64,000 bases of DNA from Nitrosomonadales bacterium (GCA_023259065.1 JAHFQY010000001.1:66072-130071), one strand, 5' to 3'. Shown: positions 30,021 to 40,651, counted from the stretch's first letter. Notes: a model not told the origin generated them from the letters alone. Program-made: numbers and translations.

Positions 30021-30109
30021 ATCCCCTCTCCCCCAGCGGGAGAGGGGTAGGGGAGAGGGGGCAAAATCATCACCCTCTCCCTAACCCTCCCCCGTCAAGG
30101 GGGAGGGAA
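30021..30109. repeat. Pair of GC-rich palindromic repeats
   Basis: CCCCTCTCCCCCAGCGGGAGAGGGGTAGGGGAGAGGGG and CCCTCCCCCGTCAAGGGGGAGGG. Confidence 0.8.
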
Positions 30110-30627
30110 TGGATTTGAGTATTATCCATGAAACGCGCGGCGATTAAACCGTTCACCGTGCCAAATACCAGGGCGGCCGTGGCGAAGATGGGGAAGAGAT
30201 AGGCAATGCCCGCGTGCGGAATCAGCCATAAATACACCACGATCATCTGCCCGGCGATGTGCGCGTAAGCCGCGGCCACGCTGTGCGTGACTGCGCCAAA
30301 CCAGCGTGCCGGCAAGTGCTGGCTCACGGCGAGGATGGCCAGGCTGCACACGGCGCCGGACAGGCTGAGAAAGAATCCGGGGGAGAGGAAGCTGCCCATT
30401 AGCAGGCTGCCTGCCAGCACGCGCAGCAGCGAGACCCATGCGGCGGTGCGCCAGCCGTATCTGGCTAGCACGATCAGGGTGACGATGTTGGCGAGGCCGG
30501 GTTTGACGCCGGGCAGGGGCGAGGGAACGGCGGCTTCGAGCACGGTCAGGCCCAGTGCCAGCGCTGCCATGCGCGCGATGTGGTGGTCTTCTGCCGTGGT
30601 GGCGAGTTTAATAACTGAGGCTGTCAT
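30070..30627 (-). CDS. Gx transporter family protein (Hpre_diP_synt_I-like membrane protein)
   Basis: VPSPLPGVKPGLANIVTLIVLARYGWRTAAWVSLLRVLAGSLLMGSFLSPGFFLSLSGA; C-terminus read from a repeat. Confidence 0.8.
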   Translation of the reverse strand: MTASVIKLATTAEDHHIARMAALALGLTVLEAAVPSPLPGVKPGLANIVTLIVLARYGWRTAAWVSLLRVLAGSLLMGSFLSPGFFLSLSGAVCSLAILAVSQHLPARWFGAVTHSVAAAYAHIAGQMIVVYLWLIPHAGIAYLFPIFATAALVFGTVNGLIAARFMDNTQIHSLPLDGGGLGRG

Positions 30628-30985
30628 AGCGTTTGTTGCTGCCGCTGAGTTCGACGCTGACCTGGTTGGGCAGGCAGATGGCGATTTCGCCCGCCTGCTT
30701 CAGCCAGCCCTGGCGCACACAGTACTGGCGCGGGCTGGGGTCGGCGGCGATGCGTGCCTGTTTGTTGTGGATGGCGATCTGGCTCAGGCCCAGCGGGCCG
30801 GGAACCTCGATCAGCGTGTCGCGTGACAGGGGCACTTCACGGAATATTTTGCCGCCGCTGCGGATGATGGCCTTGTCGGCAGAGCCCCCGTGCCAAAGCG
30901 TTGCTGCGAGCCAGGCTGTGAATATTGCCCCTGACAGCAGTACCAGCCAGTCACCGGGCTTGATGGATTCCAGAGCGTTGCGCAT
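30608..30985 (-). CDS. NusG domain II-containing protein
   Basis: N-terminal TM; DTLIEVPGPLGLSQIAIHNKQARIAADPSPRQYCVRQGWLKQAGEIAICLPNQVSVELSG. Confidence 0.8.
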   Translation of the reverse strand: MRNALESIKPGDWLVLLSGAIFTAWLAATLWHGGSADKAIIRSGGKIFREVPLSRDTLIEVPGPLGLSQIAIHNKQARIAADPSPRQYCVRQGWLKQAGEIAICLPNQVSVELSGSNKRYDSLSY

Positions 30986-30989
30986 GGGC

Positions 30990-31859
30990 TTAGTGTGCGG
31001 CAACGAGTTCGCGGTGACGCAACAGCACTTGCTGCTGTGCTTCGAAATGGCGCGCAAGTTTTTCGGCAAGATAAACCGAGCGATGTTGTCCGCCGGTGCA
31101 GCCTATTGCCACGGTGAGGTAGCTGCGGTTATCGGCGATAAAGCAGGGCAGCCAGTTGGCGACAAAGGTGCTGATGTCGGCAAACATTTGCTGTGCAGCT
31201 GGCGTGTGTTCCAGAAAGTCGATGACCGGCGCATCGCAGCCGGTGAGCGGGCGCAGCAGCGGGTCGTAGTGCGGGTTGGGCAGACAGCGCACGTCAAACA
31301 CCAGGTCGGCATCCAGCGGAATGCCATGCTTGAAGCCGAATGACTGGAACAGCAGGGTGAGGCGCGCGCGGTCTACGCGGATGAAGTCCTTGATCCAGGC
31401 TTGCAGGGCATTGGCGCGCAGGTCGCTGGTGTCGATGCGATGGCCGATGCTGGAAATGTCGGCAAGCAAGTCGCGTTCGAGCTGCACGCACTCGGGCAGA
31501 GTGAGGGCTTGCTTATTGCCTGCCGGGGGTGTGGCGTCGCTCAGCGGGTGACGGCGGCGCGTTTCGGAAAAGCGTTTTACCAGGGTGTCGCTCTGCGCGT
31601 CGAGAAACAGCAGGTGCACATCGATGCCGCGCAGCTTGAGCTGCTCGATTTGCTGCGGCAATTGCTGCACGCTGTTGCCGCTGCGCACGTCTATGCTGAC
31701 GGCGGTGCGGTTGTAACCGGCGCCGTGCAGGTTTTCCATCAGCGCAGGCAGCAGCTCGGCGGGCAGGTTGTCCACGCAGTAAAAACCGCTGTCTTCGAGC
31801 ACCTTGAGCGCCACGCTCTTGCCGGAGCCGGACAGTCCGCTGATGAGGAATAACTGCAT
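30990..31859 (-). CDS. rapZ: RNase adapter protein RapZ
   Basis: [44 protein letters not shown]; downstream of hprK. Confidence 0.95.
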   Translation of the reverse strand: MQLFLISGLSGSGKSVALKVLEDSGFYCVDNLPAELLPALMENLHGAGYNRTAVSIDVRSGNSVQQLPQQIEQLKLRGIDVHLLFLDAQSDTLVKRFSETRRRHPLSDATPPAGNKQALTLPECVQLERDLLADISSIGHRIDTSDLRANALQAWIKDFIRVDRARLTLLFQSFGFKHGIPLDADLVFDVRCLPNPHYDPLLRPLTGCDAPVIDFLEHTPAAQQMFADISTFVANWLPCFIADNRSYLTVAIGCTGGQHRSVYLAEKLARHFEAQQQVLLRHRELVAAH

Positions 31860-31860
31860 T

Positions 31861-32799
31861 TTATTGTTCCTGCATATGCTGGTCGTGACGCATCATGAAC
31901 TCCTGCATGGTGTCGATGCCACGTTGCTGCAATACAAAGTTGCGCGCGGCGGCCTCAACCAGCACAGCCAGGTTGCGCCCGGCCATCACCGGTATGCTGA
32001 CGGTGCGTATCTTGACGCCGAGGATTTCCTGGTAGCTGTCATTGCGCGGCAGGCGTTCCAGTTGAGAGATGTCGCCGCCGGGCGGGCGGTGCAGGTGGAC
32101 TATGAGTTTCAGGCTTTTTTTGCGGCGCACGGAAGTTTCACCGAACATGGTGCGGATGTTGAGCATGCCAAGGCCGCGCACCTCCAGGAAGTCGCGCAGC
32201 AGCTCGGGACAGCGTCCTTCCAAGGTCTCCGGCGAGATGCGGAACAGCTCGGTGACATCGTCCGCCACCAGGCCGTTGCCGCGGGTGATCAGCTCCAGCC
32301 CCAGCTCGCTCTTGCCCACGCCGCTGTCGCCGGTGATCAGCACGCCCACGCCCAGCACATCCAGAAATACGCCGTGGCGGGTGGTGGACTCGGCCAGCGC
32401 CTTGGTGATGTAGTGGCGCACCAGCCACATCAGGTGCACGCTGCCCTGTGGCGAACTGAACAAGGGGGTCTGCGTGCGGTTGGCGTAGTCTATCAGCGCG
32501 GGTGGAACCCTGTCGGCGCCGGCCACGATCAGGCACAGCGAACCGCCGCGTTCGAGTTGCAGCAGCGCCTCGTCACGCTCCGCAGGAGGGAGCTTGCACA
32601 GGTAGTCGATTTCAATGCTGCTGAGCACCTGCACCCAGTTGGGGTGAATCAGGTTGAGGTGGCCGACCAGGCCGCGGTTTGAGGCATTGACCAGGTCGCT
32701 GTCCAGTATGTTGTCGGCGCCGTTGGCGCCGGCCACCCAGGTCAGTGCCAGGCGTTCCTGCTTGTCTTCAAAAACCTGCCTGATATTGACCTGTGCCAT
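31861..32799 (-). CDS. hprK: HPr kinase/phosphorylase
   Basis: [16 protein letters not shown]-loop, [15 protein letters not shown] signature. Confidence 0.95.
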   Translation of the reverse strand: MAQVNIRQVFEDKQERLALTWVAGANGADNILDSDLVNASNRGLVGHLNLIHPNWVQVLSSIEIDYLCKLPPAERDEALLQLERGGSLCLIVAGADRVPPALIDYANRTQTPLFSSPQGSVHLMWLVRHYITKALAESTTRHGVFLDVLGVGVLITGDSGVGKSELGLELITRGNGLVADDVTELFRISPETLEGRCPELLRDFLEVRGLGMLNIRTMFGETSVRRKKSLKLIVHLHRPPGGDISQLERLPRNDSYQEILGVKIRTVSIPVMAGRNLAVLVEAAARNFVLQQRGIDTMQEFMMRHDQHMQEQ

Positions 32800-32801
32800 G
32801 C

Positions 32802-33260
32802 TTATTCCGCCTTCCAGTCGCTGAACAAACGGTGAAGTTCAGCCGCGTCATTGCTGTTCTGCAATTGTTCGCGGAAGGCCTTGTTGCTGAACATCTGCGC
32901 CAGTTCGGCGAGCAGTTGCAGGTGCAGGTCGGTGGCGCGTTCAGGCACCAGCAGCACAAAGATCAGGTTGACGGGTTGCCCATCCGGGGCATCAAAGGGG
33001 ATGGGGTTCTGGGTCTTGACGAAGGCGGCAACGCCATCCTTCAACCCCTTTACGCGGCCATGCGGAATCGCCACACCCTGGCCTAGGCCGGTAGATCCCA
33101 GTTTTTCGCGTGCAAACAGGCTGTCGAACACCTGGCTGCGGGCAATCTTCTGGGAGTTTTCGAATAACAGCCCCACCCGTTCGAAGACACGCTTCTTGCT
33201 GGTTGATTCCGCATCCAGCAGGATGTTTTCAGAGGGCAGGAGTTTGCTGATCAGGTTCAT
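32802..33260 (-). CDS. ptsN: PTS IIA-like nitrogen regulatory protein
   Basis: REKLGSTGLGQGVAIPHGRVKGL; rpoN-hpf-ptsN order. Confidence 0.93.
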   Translation of the reverse strand: MNLISKLLPSENILLDAESTSKKRVFERVGLLFENSQKIARSQVFDSLFAREKLGSTGLGQGVAIPHGRVKGLKDGVAAFVKTQNPIPFDAPDGQPVNLIFVLLVPERATDLHLQLLAELAQMFSNKAFREQLQNSNDAAELHRLFSDWKAE

Positions 33261-33311
33261 TGTTTAAACCGCAGAAAAATAAAGAGCGGTCAAAGACCGC
33301 TCAGGTAATGG

Positions 33312-33635
33312 TTACTCGGCTGCAGCGTGTTTGCCGGACTCATCATGGCGGCGTGCGGCATTCTTTTCCTTGTGCTTGAGGATCTGGCGATCCAGCGAGT
33401 CGATCAGGCTGTCGATGGCGACGTACAGGTTGCTGTCCTCGGTTTCGGCAAAGATGGTCTTGCCGCTCAGGTGCACGCTGGCCTCGGCCATCTGTTTGAG
33501 TTTGTCTACCGACAGGATGACGTTGATGTCGATCACGTTGTCGAAGTGGCGCTTGACCTTGTCGAGTTTGGATATCACGTGTTCACGGATGGCTGGGGTG
33601 ATTTCAAGGTGACGTCCGGTGAGGTTGAGGTTCAT
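33312..33635 (-). CDS. hpf: Ribosome hibernation-promoting factor
   Basis: MNLNLTGRHLEITPAIREHVISKLDKVKRHFDNVI. Confidence 0.95.
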   Translation of the reverse strand: MNLNLTGRHLEITPAIREHVISKLDKVKRHFDNVIDINVILSVDKLKQMAEASVHLSGKTIFAETEDSNLYVAIDSLIDSLDRQILKHKEKNAARRHDESGKHAAAE

Positions 33636-33652
33636 GGCCTGCTCCTATTAGG

Positions 33653-35065
33653 TTATAAAGACTTACGAAGATTTACCGGGAGGATGCTCAACAGTTCCCG
33701 GTATTTTGCCACGGTACGCCGGGCAACCAGTATGCCCTGCTGTGCCAGGATTTCGGACATACGACTGTCGGTAAGCGGATGTTTGGCATCCTCTTCCTCG
33801 ATCAGTTGCTTGATTAATGCGCGGATGGCCGTGGATGAACATGAGCCGCCGCTTTCGGTAGTCAGCCCGCTGCCAAAGAAGTATTTAAGCTCGTAAATGC
33901 CCGCCGGGGTGAGCATGAACTTCTGCGTGGTGACGCGCGAAATGGTGGACTCGTGCAGCTCCAGCTGCTCGGCAATTTCACGCAGCACCAGGGGGCGCAT
34001 GGCGATGTTGCCGTGCTCGAAAAATTTGTGCTGGCGTTCCACGATGGCCTGGGATACGCGCAATATGGTGTCAAAGCGCTGCTGCAGATTCTTGATGAAC
34101 CAGCGCGCCTCCTGCAGCTGCCCCGCCATTTCCTGCGCATTGTTCTCGCCGCGGCGTTGCAGGATGTTGGCATACAGCTGGTTGATGCGCAGGCGCGGCA
34201 TGGCCTCGGGGTTGAGGCGCGCGCGCCAGATGCCGCCCTGGCGCTCCACCAGCACATCGGGCACCACATAGTCGGCGGCGCGCTGTTCAAATGACGATCC
34301 CGGCCGGGGCTGTAGATGCACGATAAGGTCCTGCGCAACACGCAGTGCGGCGTCGTCACAGTGCAGCGCTTTCTTCAACTTGTTGAAGTCGTGCGCGCCC
34401 AGAAGATCAAGGTGTTTTTCTACCAGGCGCAGCGCCAGATCGCGGCCTGGGATGTCTTCCGGCATGGCTTGCAGTTGCAGCGCGAGGCATTCGCTCAGGT
34501 TGCGCGCGCCGAGTCCGGGTTCGTCCAGGTGTTGCAGCTGTATCAGCGCGGTTTCCAGGTCATCCAGGGAAATGTCGAGCTGCTCCGGCAGCAGCTCCAG
34601 TATTTCTTCCAGGGGCTGGGCCAGGTAGCCGTTGTCATCGAGTGCGTCGACCAGCAGGCTGATGATTTTTTTGTCACGCTCATCCAGCTGGCTAAGGTTG
34701 ACCTGGCTGATCAGATGTTCGCGCAGGCTGGGCCTTTCCGCCGCGACTTCGGCATAACCCTCGTCTTCATCGTCGTGACTGGCGGAGCCGGAAGTGCTAA
34801 AGCTGGGCTCCGCCCACTCTGTATCTGCGGGAGCATTGTCGCTTTCGGTTTTGTCTGCTGCGCTGCTGCTGGAAGTTTGCGGCGTTGTTTGGGTGAATGA
34901 AAAACCTGCGTCTTCCTCGCGCTCAAGAAAGGGATTTTCATCCAGCAGTCGCGCGGATTCCTGATTCACTTCCAGCGTGGACAGCTGCAACAGGCGAATA
35001 GCCTGCTGCAGCTGCGGTGTAAGCGTCAGCTGCTGGGACTGCCTGAGTTGTAGGACTGCTTTCAT
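33653..35065 (-). CDS. rpoN: RNA polymerase sigma-54 factor
   Basis: LRQSQQLTLTPQLQQAIRLLQLS; RpoN box ARRTVAKYRE. Confidence 0.97.
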   Translation of the reverse strand: MKAVLQLRQSQQLTLTPQLQQAIRLLQLSTLEVNQESARLLDENPFLEREEDAGFSFTQTTPQTSSSSAADKTESDNAPADTEWAEPSFSTSGSASHDDEDEGYAEVAAERPSLREHLISQVNLSQLDERDKKIISLLVDALDDNGYLAQPLEEILELLPEQLDISLDDLETALIQLQHLDEPGLGARNLSECLALQLQAMPEDIPGRDLALRLVEKHLDLLGAHDFNKLKKALHCDDAALRVAQDLIVHLQPRPGSSFEQRAADYVVPDVLVERQGGIWRARLNPEAMPRLRINQLYANILQRRGENNAQEMAGQLQEARWFIKNLQQRFDTILRVSQAIVERQHKFFEHGNIAMRPLVLREIAEQLELHESTISRVTTQKFMLTPAGIYELKYFFGSGLTTESGGSCSSTAIRALIKQLIEEEDAKHPLTDSRMSEILAQQGILVARRTVAKYRELLSILPVNLRKSL

Positions 35066-35134
35066 ACTGGGGTGTCTGGCTTCTGCGATATCCGGCGGCC
35101 GGGAGTGCCTGGCTTGCGCGCTGCCCTTGCGGCT

Positions 35135-35857
35135 TTATAGTTTGAAGTGCTCGCCTAGATATACTTTCCTCACGCCTTCATTATAGATGATTTCATCGGG
35201 TTTGCCTTCCGCCATAACCGTGCCGGCATTGATGATATAGGCGCGGTCGCAGATGCCCAGGGTCTCGCGCACGTTGTGGTCGGTAATCAGCACGCCGATG
35301 TCGCGTTCCTTGAGAAAGCCGATGATTTTCTGGATGTCCAGCACGGCAATCGGGTCTACGCCGGCAAACGGCTCATCCAGCAGGATAAAGCGCGGATTGC
35401 TGGCCAGGGCGCGGGCGATTTCCACGCGCCGCCGCTCGCCGCCGGACAGGCTGATGGCCGGATTGTTGCGGATGTGGGTGATGTGCAGGTCGTTCAGCAG
35501 GCTTTCCAGGCGCGCCTCCAGCTCTTCCTTTACATAGCCTTGCAGCTCCAGCACCGCCTGGATGTTCTCGGTCACGGTGAGGCGGCGGAAGATGGAGGCT
35601 TCCTGCGGCAAATAACTCAGTCCCAGCCGCGCGCGGCGGTGTATCGGGAAGTGGGTGATGTTCTTGTCGTCGATGAAGATGTCACCGCCATCGGCGGCAA
35701 CCAGGCCTACAATCATGTAGAAGCTGGTGGTCTTGCCGGCGCCGTTGGGGCCTAGCAAACCGACAACCTCGCCGCTTCTGACCGACAAGGAAACGTCCTG
35801 CACCACGGTGCGTGAGCGGTAGCGTTTTTTCAGCGAAGTGGTGCGTAGTTCACTCAT
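35135..35857 (-). CDS. lptB: LPS export ABC transporter ATP-binding protein
   Basis: [45 protein letters not shown]. Confidence 0.97.
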   Translation of the reverse strand: MSELRTTSLKKRYRSRTVVQDVSLSVRSGEVVGLLGPNGAGKTTSFYMIVGLVAADGGDIFIDDKNITHFPIHRRARLGLSYLPQEASIFRRLTVTENIQAVLELQGYVKEELEARLESLLNDLHITHIRNNPAISLSGGERRRVEIARALASNPRFILLDEPFAGVDPIAVLDIQKIIGFLKERDIGVLITDHNVRETLGICDRAYIINAGTVMAEGKPDEIIYNEGVRKVYLGEHFKL

Positions 35858-35859
35858 GG

Positions 35860-36459
35860 TTATTGCTTGGGTTGGGTAATCGTAGTGGAGGGTGTGATGG
35901 GCAGGGGCGGCTCTGCAGCTTCCACCCCGGAAGCCTTGTTCTGCGGCTGTATCACCACGGTGACGCGGCCCGTGCCGGTAGGCTCCGCAGTCTTGTCGGC
36001 GGGGGCGCCGCTTACCTGGAACACTTCAGTCCTGGTGTTGTAAATAATGTGCTCGCCGCGCACATCGTCGCCTTCGCGCCTGATGCGCGCCTGCCCGAAA
36101 AATTCGGCAACTTCGCTATGGGTGTCGTATTCGATGCGCTCGCCATAGGCTTCCACATATTCATTGACCGAGTCGCGCTTCTGGCGGAAGTGGGCGAGGC
36201 GGCCGCTTGCCGTGCAATGCTGGAAGCCGTCCTTGTCCTGCACCACGACTATCTTGTCGGCCTGTATCGACAGCGTTCCCTGCAGCAGCTGCACATTGCC
36301 GTCAAACGAACTGGTGCGGCTCGTGTCGTCCACAAAGACACTGTTTGCCTCCATGTGCATGGGTTTGTTGCGATCGGCGCGTTCGGCCAGGCTCAGCCCC
36401 GTGTGGCAGAGCAGCAGCAGGCCAAGCAGCCATGCGGATTTATTTCTTGACTGGTTCAT
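35860..36459 (-). CDS. lptA: LPS transport periplasmic protein LptA
   Basis: OstA-like domain, between lptC and lptB. Confidence 0.92.
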   Translation of the reverse strand: MNQSRNKSAWLLGLLLLCHTGLSLAERADRNKPMHMEANSVFVDDTSRTSSFDGNVQLLQGTLSIQADKIVVVQDKDGFQHCTASGRLAHFRQKRDSVNEYVEAYGERIEYDTHSEVAEFFGQARIRREGDDVRGEHIIYNTRTEVFQVSGAPADKTAEPTGTGRVTVVIQPQNKASGVEAAEPPLPITPSTTITQPKQ

Positions 36460-37012
36460 AAGTGCTTTTTACGCGTGACAGCAACTTGATGGTGCGTGCC
36501 TTGTTGTCGAGTTCCATGCCCACGGCCTGCATGCTGGCGCTGGCGTTGGTCATGGTGACCAGATGATCGGTGTCGGCAGTATCCTTGTCCGGGGTGACGT
36601 GCAGATAGTTGGTGCTGAAGGTTTGCTTGCTCTGGTTGGCGTAAGCGGGGCGGACAATCAGCACATCGTCATACAGGAAAACTTCCTCACCCTTGCTGGA
36701 AACGGTTCCCCTGAGTGCCGAGGTGCGCATGGGCGGGGCGCCGGCAAGCATGCTGATGAGCTGCGGTGCTTCCAGGTGGGTGCTGTCATCGTCGGGGTAG
36801 TGCCACATTTTTTGCGCCGACATGGTGAAGCGCGGCTTGCCCTGCTCGTCCAGCGTGGTGGCGGTGAAATTGTTGATGACGTAGTCTGGGTCGTGGCGCA
36901 GGTTGGCGTTTGATGCCACGGGTGGGCGCACCTGTTTGTTCAGCCAGTAGGTTGCCGCCAGCAGCAGCAGCAGCGGCAGCAAAGGCAACCAGGCGAACAG
37001 GCGTTCTTTCAT
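36440..37012 (-). CDS. lptC: LPS export system protein LptC
   Basis: N-terminal TM plus LptC domain; start MKERLF at 37012. Confidence 0.9.
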   Translation of the reverse strand: MKERLFAWLPLLPLLLLLAATYWLNKQVRPPVASNANLRHDPDYVINNFTATTLDEQGKPRFTMSAQKMWHYPDDDSTHLEAPQLISMLAGAPPMRTSALRGTVSSKGEEVFLYDDVLIVRPAYANQSKQTFSTNYLHVTPDKDTADTDHLVTMTNASASMQAVGMELDNKARTIKLLSRVKSTYEPVKK

Positions 37013-37527
37013 TTCAGGTAAGGCGCCAGCTGTGTGTCTAGAGTACCCTGCGCCGACATGATCAGCTCGCATGCTTCGCGCACGGCTCCATGGCCGCCCT
37101 CGCGCTGGCTGACGTAATGGGCATGGTCGCGCACGATTTGCGGGGCGTTGGGCACGCTGATCGCCAGCCCCGAGCGGCGCATGACCGGCAGATCCACCAC
37201 GTCGTCGCCCATGTAGGCGGAGGCTTCAGGCGCGAGTTGCAGTTTGGCCAGCAGCGCCTGCATGACTTCCAGCTTGTTCTCCACACCCTGATACAGGTGG
37301 GTGATGCCCAGGTTCTTCGCGCGCAGTTCGACGCAGCGCGAGGTGCGTCCGGTGATGATGGCCAGCTCCACGCCGGAAGCCTTGAGCATTTTCAGGCCGT
37401 GGCCGTCGAGCGAGTTGAAGCGCTTGAACTCCTCGCCGGAGTCGGCCAGATAAAGGCCGCCATCGGTAAGGATGCCGTCCACATCGAAGGCGATCAGGCG
37501 TATGGATTTTATTTGTTCGGCTAGCAT
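37009..37527 (-). CDS. kdsC: 3-deoxy-D-manno-octulosonate 8-phosphate phosphatase
   Basis: AFDVDGILTDGGLYL HAD motif; AYMGDDVVDLPVMRRSGLAISVPNA. Confidence 0.95.
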   Translation of the reverse strand: MLAEQIKSIRLIAFDVDGILTDGGLYLADSGEEFKRFNSLDGHGLKMLKASGVELAIITGRTSRCVELRAKNLGITHLYQGVENKLEVMQALLAKLQLAPEASAYMGDDVVDLPVMRRSGLAISVPNAPQIVRDHAHYVSQREGGHGAVREACELIMSAQGTLDTQLAPYLK

Positions 37528-37549
37528 TCAGTTATTCCTTGATATTCGG

Positions 37550-38536
37550 TCAGATCACCTTGGCGCGCAGCAGGTCGCCCATGTTCAATGCGCCCACCAG
37601 CTTGTTGTCGCTATCCACCACCAGCATCTGGCTGATGTTGCGTTCTTCCATGATGCGCACCGCCTCCACGGCCAGGGCATTGGCCGTGGTGCATTGCGGC
37701 TTGCGTGTCATCACCGCGCTGACCGGAGTGGTGGCAAAGTCCAGCTGCTTTTCCAGGGTGCGGCGCAAGTCGCCGTCGGTGTAGATGCCCAGCACCTGTT
37801 GTGCCTCGTCCACGACGGCAGTCATGCCCAAGCCCTTGCGTGACATCTCCATGATGGCATCCGCCAGCGTGGCATTCTGCGGTACTGCGGGCACTTTCTG
37901 TCCGGTGTGCATGATGTCGCGCACATGGGTGAGCAGGCGCCGTCCCAGGCTGCCGCCGGGGTGCGAGCGGGCAAAGTCTTCTTCGCCGAAACCCTTGGCG
38001 TCGAGCAGCGCCACCGCCAGCGCATCGCCCAGGGCCAGGGCCGCTGTGGTGCTGGCCGTGGGGGCGAGGCCCATCGGACAGGCTTCCTTGTCGACTGCGC
38101 CATTGAGGTGGGCGTCCGCTGCCAGGGCCAGGCTGGAGCGCGGGTTGCCGGTCAGGCTGATGAGTTTCGCGCCCTGGCGTTTGATCACCGGCACGATGGT
38201 CATCAGCTCGTCGCTCTCACCCGAATACGACAGCGCAATAAACACATCCTGCGAGGTGATCATGCCCAGGTCGCCGTGGCTGGCTTCGCCGGGGTGCACG
38301 AAATAAGCGGGGGTGCCGGTGCTGGACATGGTGGCGGCAATCTTGCGCGCGATATGGCCGGATTTGCCCATGCCGCTGACGATCACGCGTCCTTCACAGG
38401 CGAGGATGATGTTGAGTGCGCGCAGGAAGTTGTCATCAATGCGTTGGGTGAGCGCCTGTACGGCGGCGGCCTCGGTAATGATGACTTCGCGTGCCAGGGC
38501 CAGCGCGTGGGGAGCGGCAGAGAGGGGTTTTTTCAT
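37550..38536 (-). CDS. kdsD: D-arabinose 5-phosphate isomerase
   Basis: SIS domain (GRVIVSGMGKSGHIARKIAATMSSTGTPAYFVHPGEASHGDLG) plus two CBS domains; ATG at 38536. Confidence 0.95.
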   Translation of the reverse strand: MKKPLSAAPHALALAREVIITEAAAVQALTQRIDDNFLRALNIILACEGRVIVSGMGKSGHIARKIAATMSSTGTPAYFVHPGEASHGDLGMITSQDVFIALSYSGESDELMTIVPVIKRQGAKLISLTGNPRSSLALAADAHLNGAVDKEACPMGLAPTASTTAALALGDALAVALLDAKGFGEEDFARSHPGGSLGRRLLTHVRDIMHTGQKVPAVPQNATLADAIMEMSRKGLGMTAVVDEAQQVLGIYTDGDLRRTLEKQLDFATTPVSAVMTRKPQCTTANALAVEAVRIMEERNISQMLVVDSDNKLVGALNMGDLLRAKVI

Positions 38537-38636
38537 GCGGCCAATTATATCAGTGCACCTGACCGGCCGCGAAATTTTGAATGCGCGCCCGACTTGAGGC
38601 ATTATCGGGGCATGTTTACCTTGAGTGTGCTTGTTG

Positions 38637-40607
38637 ATGAATAATGCCCTGACCCTAGTCTTGATTTTGCTGGCCGTTGCTGTGGTGGTGGTTGTGCTGT
38701 TCCGCATCCTGCGCCTGCCAGTGATGCTGGGTTATCTTATTGTCGGCATTCTGATCGGCCCGCACGCGCTGGGCTGGATACCGGAAACGGCGGAAACGCG
38801 CCATCTGGCGGAATTTGGCGTGGTGTTCCTGATGTTCAGCATCGGCCTGGAGTTCAGCCTGGGCAAGCTGCGCAGCATGCAGCGCCTGGTATTCGGGCTG
38901 GGCACGGCACAGGTGGCGGCCACCATAGTGCTGGTGATGCTGACCTCGCTGTTTTTCGGGCTGGACTGGCGTGCCGGCCTCGCCCTGGGCGGGGTGCTGG
39001 CCATGTCTTCCACCGCCATTGTCAGCAAGATGCTGGTGGAGCGTGCCGAGCTGAACATGTCGCACGGGCAGAAAATCATGGGAGTGCTGCTGTTCCAGGA
39101 TCTGGCCGTGGTGCCGCTGATTATTGTCATCCCCGCACTGGCCAGCACGTCCGGTGATTTGTCGGTCACCTTGGGGCTGGCCTTGCTCAAGGCTACCGTG
39201 GTGCTGGCCGCGTTGCTGATCTTCGGCCAGCGCCTGCTACGCCCCTGGTTTCACCTGGTGGCACGGCAAAAATCCTCCGAGCTGTTCATGCTCAACGTGC
39301 TGCTGTTTACCCTGGGCATGGCCTTTTTCACCGAATTGAGCGGGCTGTCCATGGCGCTGGGCGCGTTCGTCGCCGGCATGCTGATCTCGGAAACCGAATA
39401 TCGTTACCAGGTGGAAGAGGACATCAAGCCTTTCCGTGATGTCCTGCTCGGCTTGTTCTTTGTCACCGTCGGCATGATGCTGGACATGGGCAGCCTGATT
39501 GCGGGCTTTGGCTGGGTGCTGCTGGTTTTGCTGATCCTGCTGCCGTTCAAGGCCATGGTTGTAGCCTTGCTGGCGCGCGGGTTTACCGGTGATTGGGGTG
39601 TGGCGATACGCACCGGCCTGGGCCTGGCGCAGGCCGGTGAATTTGGCTTTGTGTTGCTGACCCTGGCCGGTGGAGTGAATATCCTGCCTGCAGATGTGAT
39701 GCAGAATGTGCTGGCGGCGATGCTGATTTCCATGCTGCTGGCGCCCTTCCTGATTCAGCATGCAGAAGCGATAGTGCGGCGTATTTCACCCAATGAATGG
39801 ATGAATCAGGCCATGCATATGCACCAGATTGCGGTGCAAAGCATGTGCGCGGACGAGCATATCATCCTGTGCGGTTATGGACGCAGCGGGCAGGCGCTGG
39901 GGAAATTCCTGAAACGCGAAGGCATTGCTTTCGTCGCGCTGGAGCTGGATTCGCGCAATGTGCGCGAAGCGCTGGCCGCCGGGGAAAGCGTGGTGTATGG
40001 CGATGCCGGCAAGCGCGAGGTGTTGCTGGCGGCAGGGCTGATGCGCGCCAAGGTGCTGGTGATCACTTATGCCGACCAGCATTCGGCGCTGAAAATCCTG
40101 CACCACGTCAAGGTATTGCGCCCCGGTCTTTCCGTGGTGGTGCGCACCACCGACGATACGCATGTGGAAGCACTCAGGCGTGCCGGGGCTGCCGAGGTGG
40201 TGGCCGAGGTGCTGGAAGGCAGCGTGATGCTGGCCTCGCAGGCGCTGATACTTTCTGGCGTGCCGCTCAACCGCGTGATCCGTCGCATCCAGGAAAACCG
40301 CGCACGTCGTTACAGCGTGTTCAGCGGCTATTTTCGCAGCGGCAATGACGTGGACGATACTGTCGACACGGGGCAGCCGCGCATACGCAATGTGCTGTTG
40401 GGGCAGGATTGCGGTGCGGTCGGCAAGACGCTGGATGAGATGGAGCTGGATGAATTCAATGTCGAAGTGAATGCCGTGCGCCGCCACAATGTGCAAGGCA
40501 GCCAGCCGGCAGGAGACATGGTACTGCATGCGGGTGACGTGCTGATGCTGCAGGGGCAGCCGGAAGAGTTGGCGGCTGCGGAGAAGCGGCTGCGCGAAGG
40601 GCGATAA
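38637..40607 (+). CDS. CPA2 family monovalent cation:proton antiporter (KefB/C-like) with TrkA-N domain
   Basis: 12-TM antiporter core, LCGYGRSGQALGKFL Rossmann motif, C-terminal TrkA-C domain. Confidence 0.92.
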   Translation: MNNALTLVLILLAVAVVVVVLFRILRLPVMLGYLIVGILIGPHALGWIPETAETRHLAEFGVVFLMFSIGLEFSLGKLRSMQRLVFGLGTAQVAATIVLVMLTSLFFGLDWRAGLALGGVLAMSSTAIVSKMLVERAELNMSHGQKIMGVLLFQDLAVVPLIIVIPALASTSGDLSVTLGLALLKATVVLAALLIFGQRLLRPWFHLVARQKSSELFMLNVLLFTLGMAFFTELSGLSMALGAFVAGMLISETEYRYQVEEDIKPFRDVLLGLFFVTVGMMLDMGSLIAGFGWVLLVLLILLPFKAMVVALLARGFTGDWGVAIRTGLGLAQAGEFGFVLLTLAGGVNILPADVMQNVLAAMLISMLLAPFLIQHAEAIVRRISPNEWMNQAMHMHQIAVQSMCADEHIILCGYGRSGQALGKFLKREGIAFVALELDSRNVREALAAGESVVYGDAGKREVLLAAGLMRAKVLVITYADQHSALKILHHVKVLRPGLSVVVRTTDDTHVEALRRAGAAEVVAEVLEGSVMLASQALILSGVPLNRVIRRIQENRARRYSVFSGYFRSGNDVDDTVDTGQPRIRNVLLGQDCGAVGKTLDEMELDEFNVEVNAVRRHNVQGSQPAGDMVLHAGDVLMLQGQPEELAAAEKRLREGR

Positions 40608-40629
40608 AAAAGCCCGCCGAAGCGGGCTT
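40606..40629 (-). terminator. Rho-independent terminator for the minus-strand prepilin gene
   Basis: AAGCCCGC-cgaa-GCGGGCTT; T-run on the minus strand; touches the end of the antiporter CDS. Confidence 0.8.
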
Positions 40630-40651
40630 GAATGTCACGCCGGGTTAATGT

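Noticed and set aside
38537-38707. N-terminal extension of KdsD in the ORF track
   Set aside because: Low-complexity Thr-rich lead-in overlapping the divergent antiporter start; MKKPLSAAPHALALAREV at 38536 fits the family.
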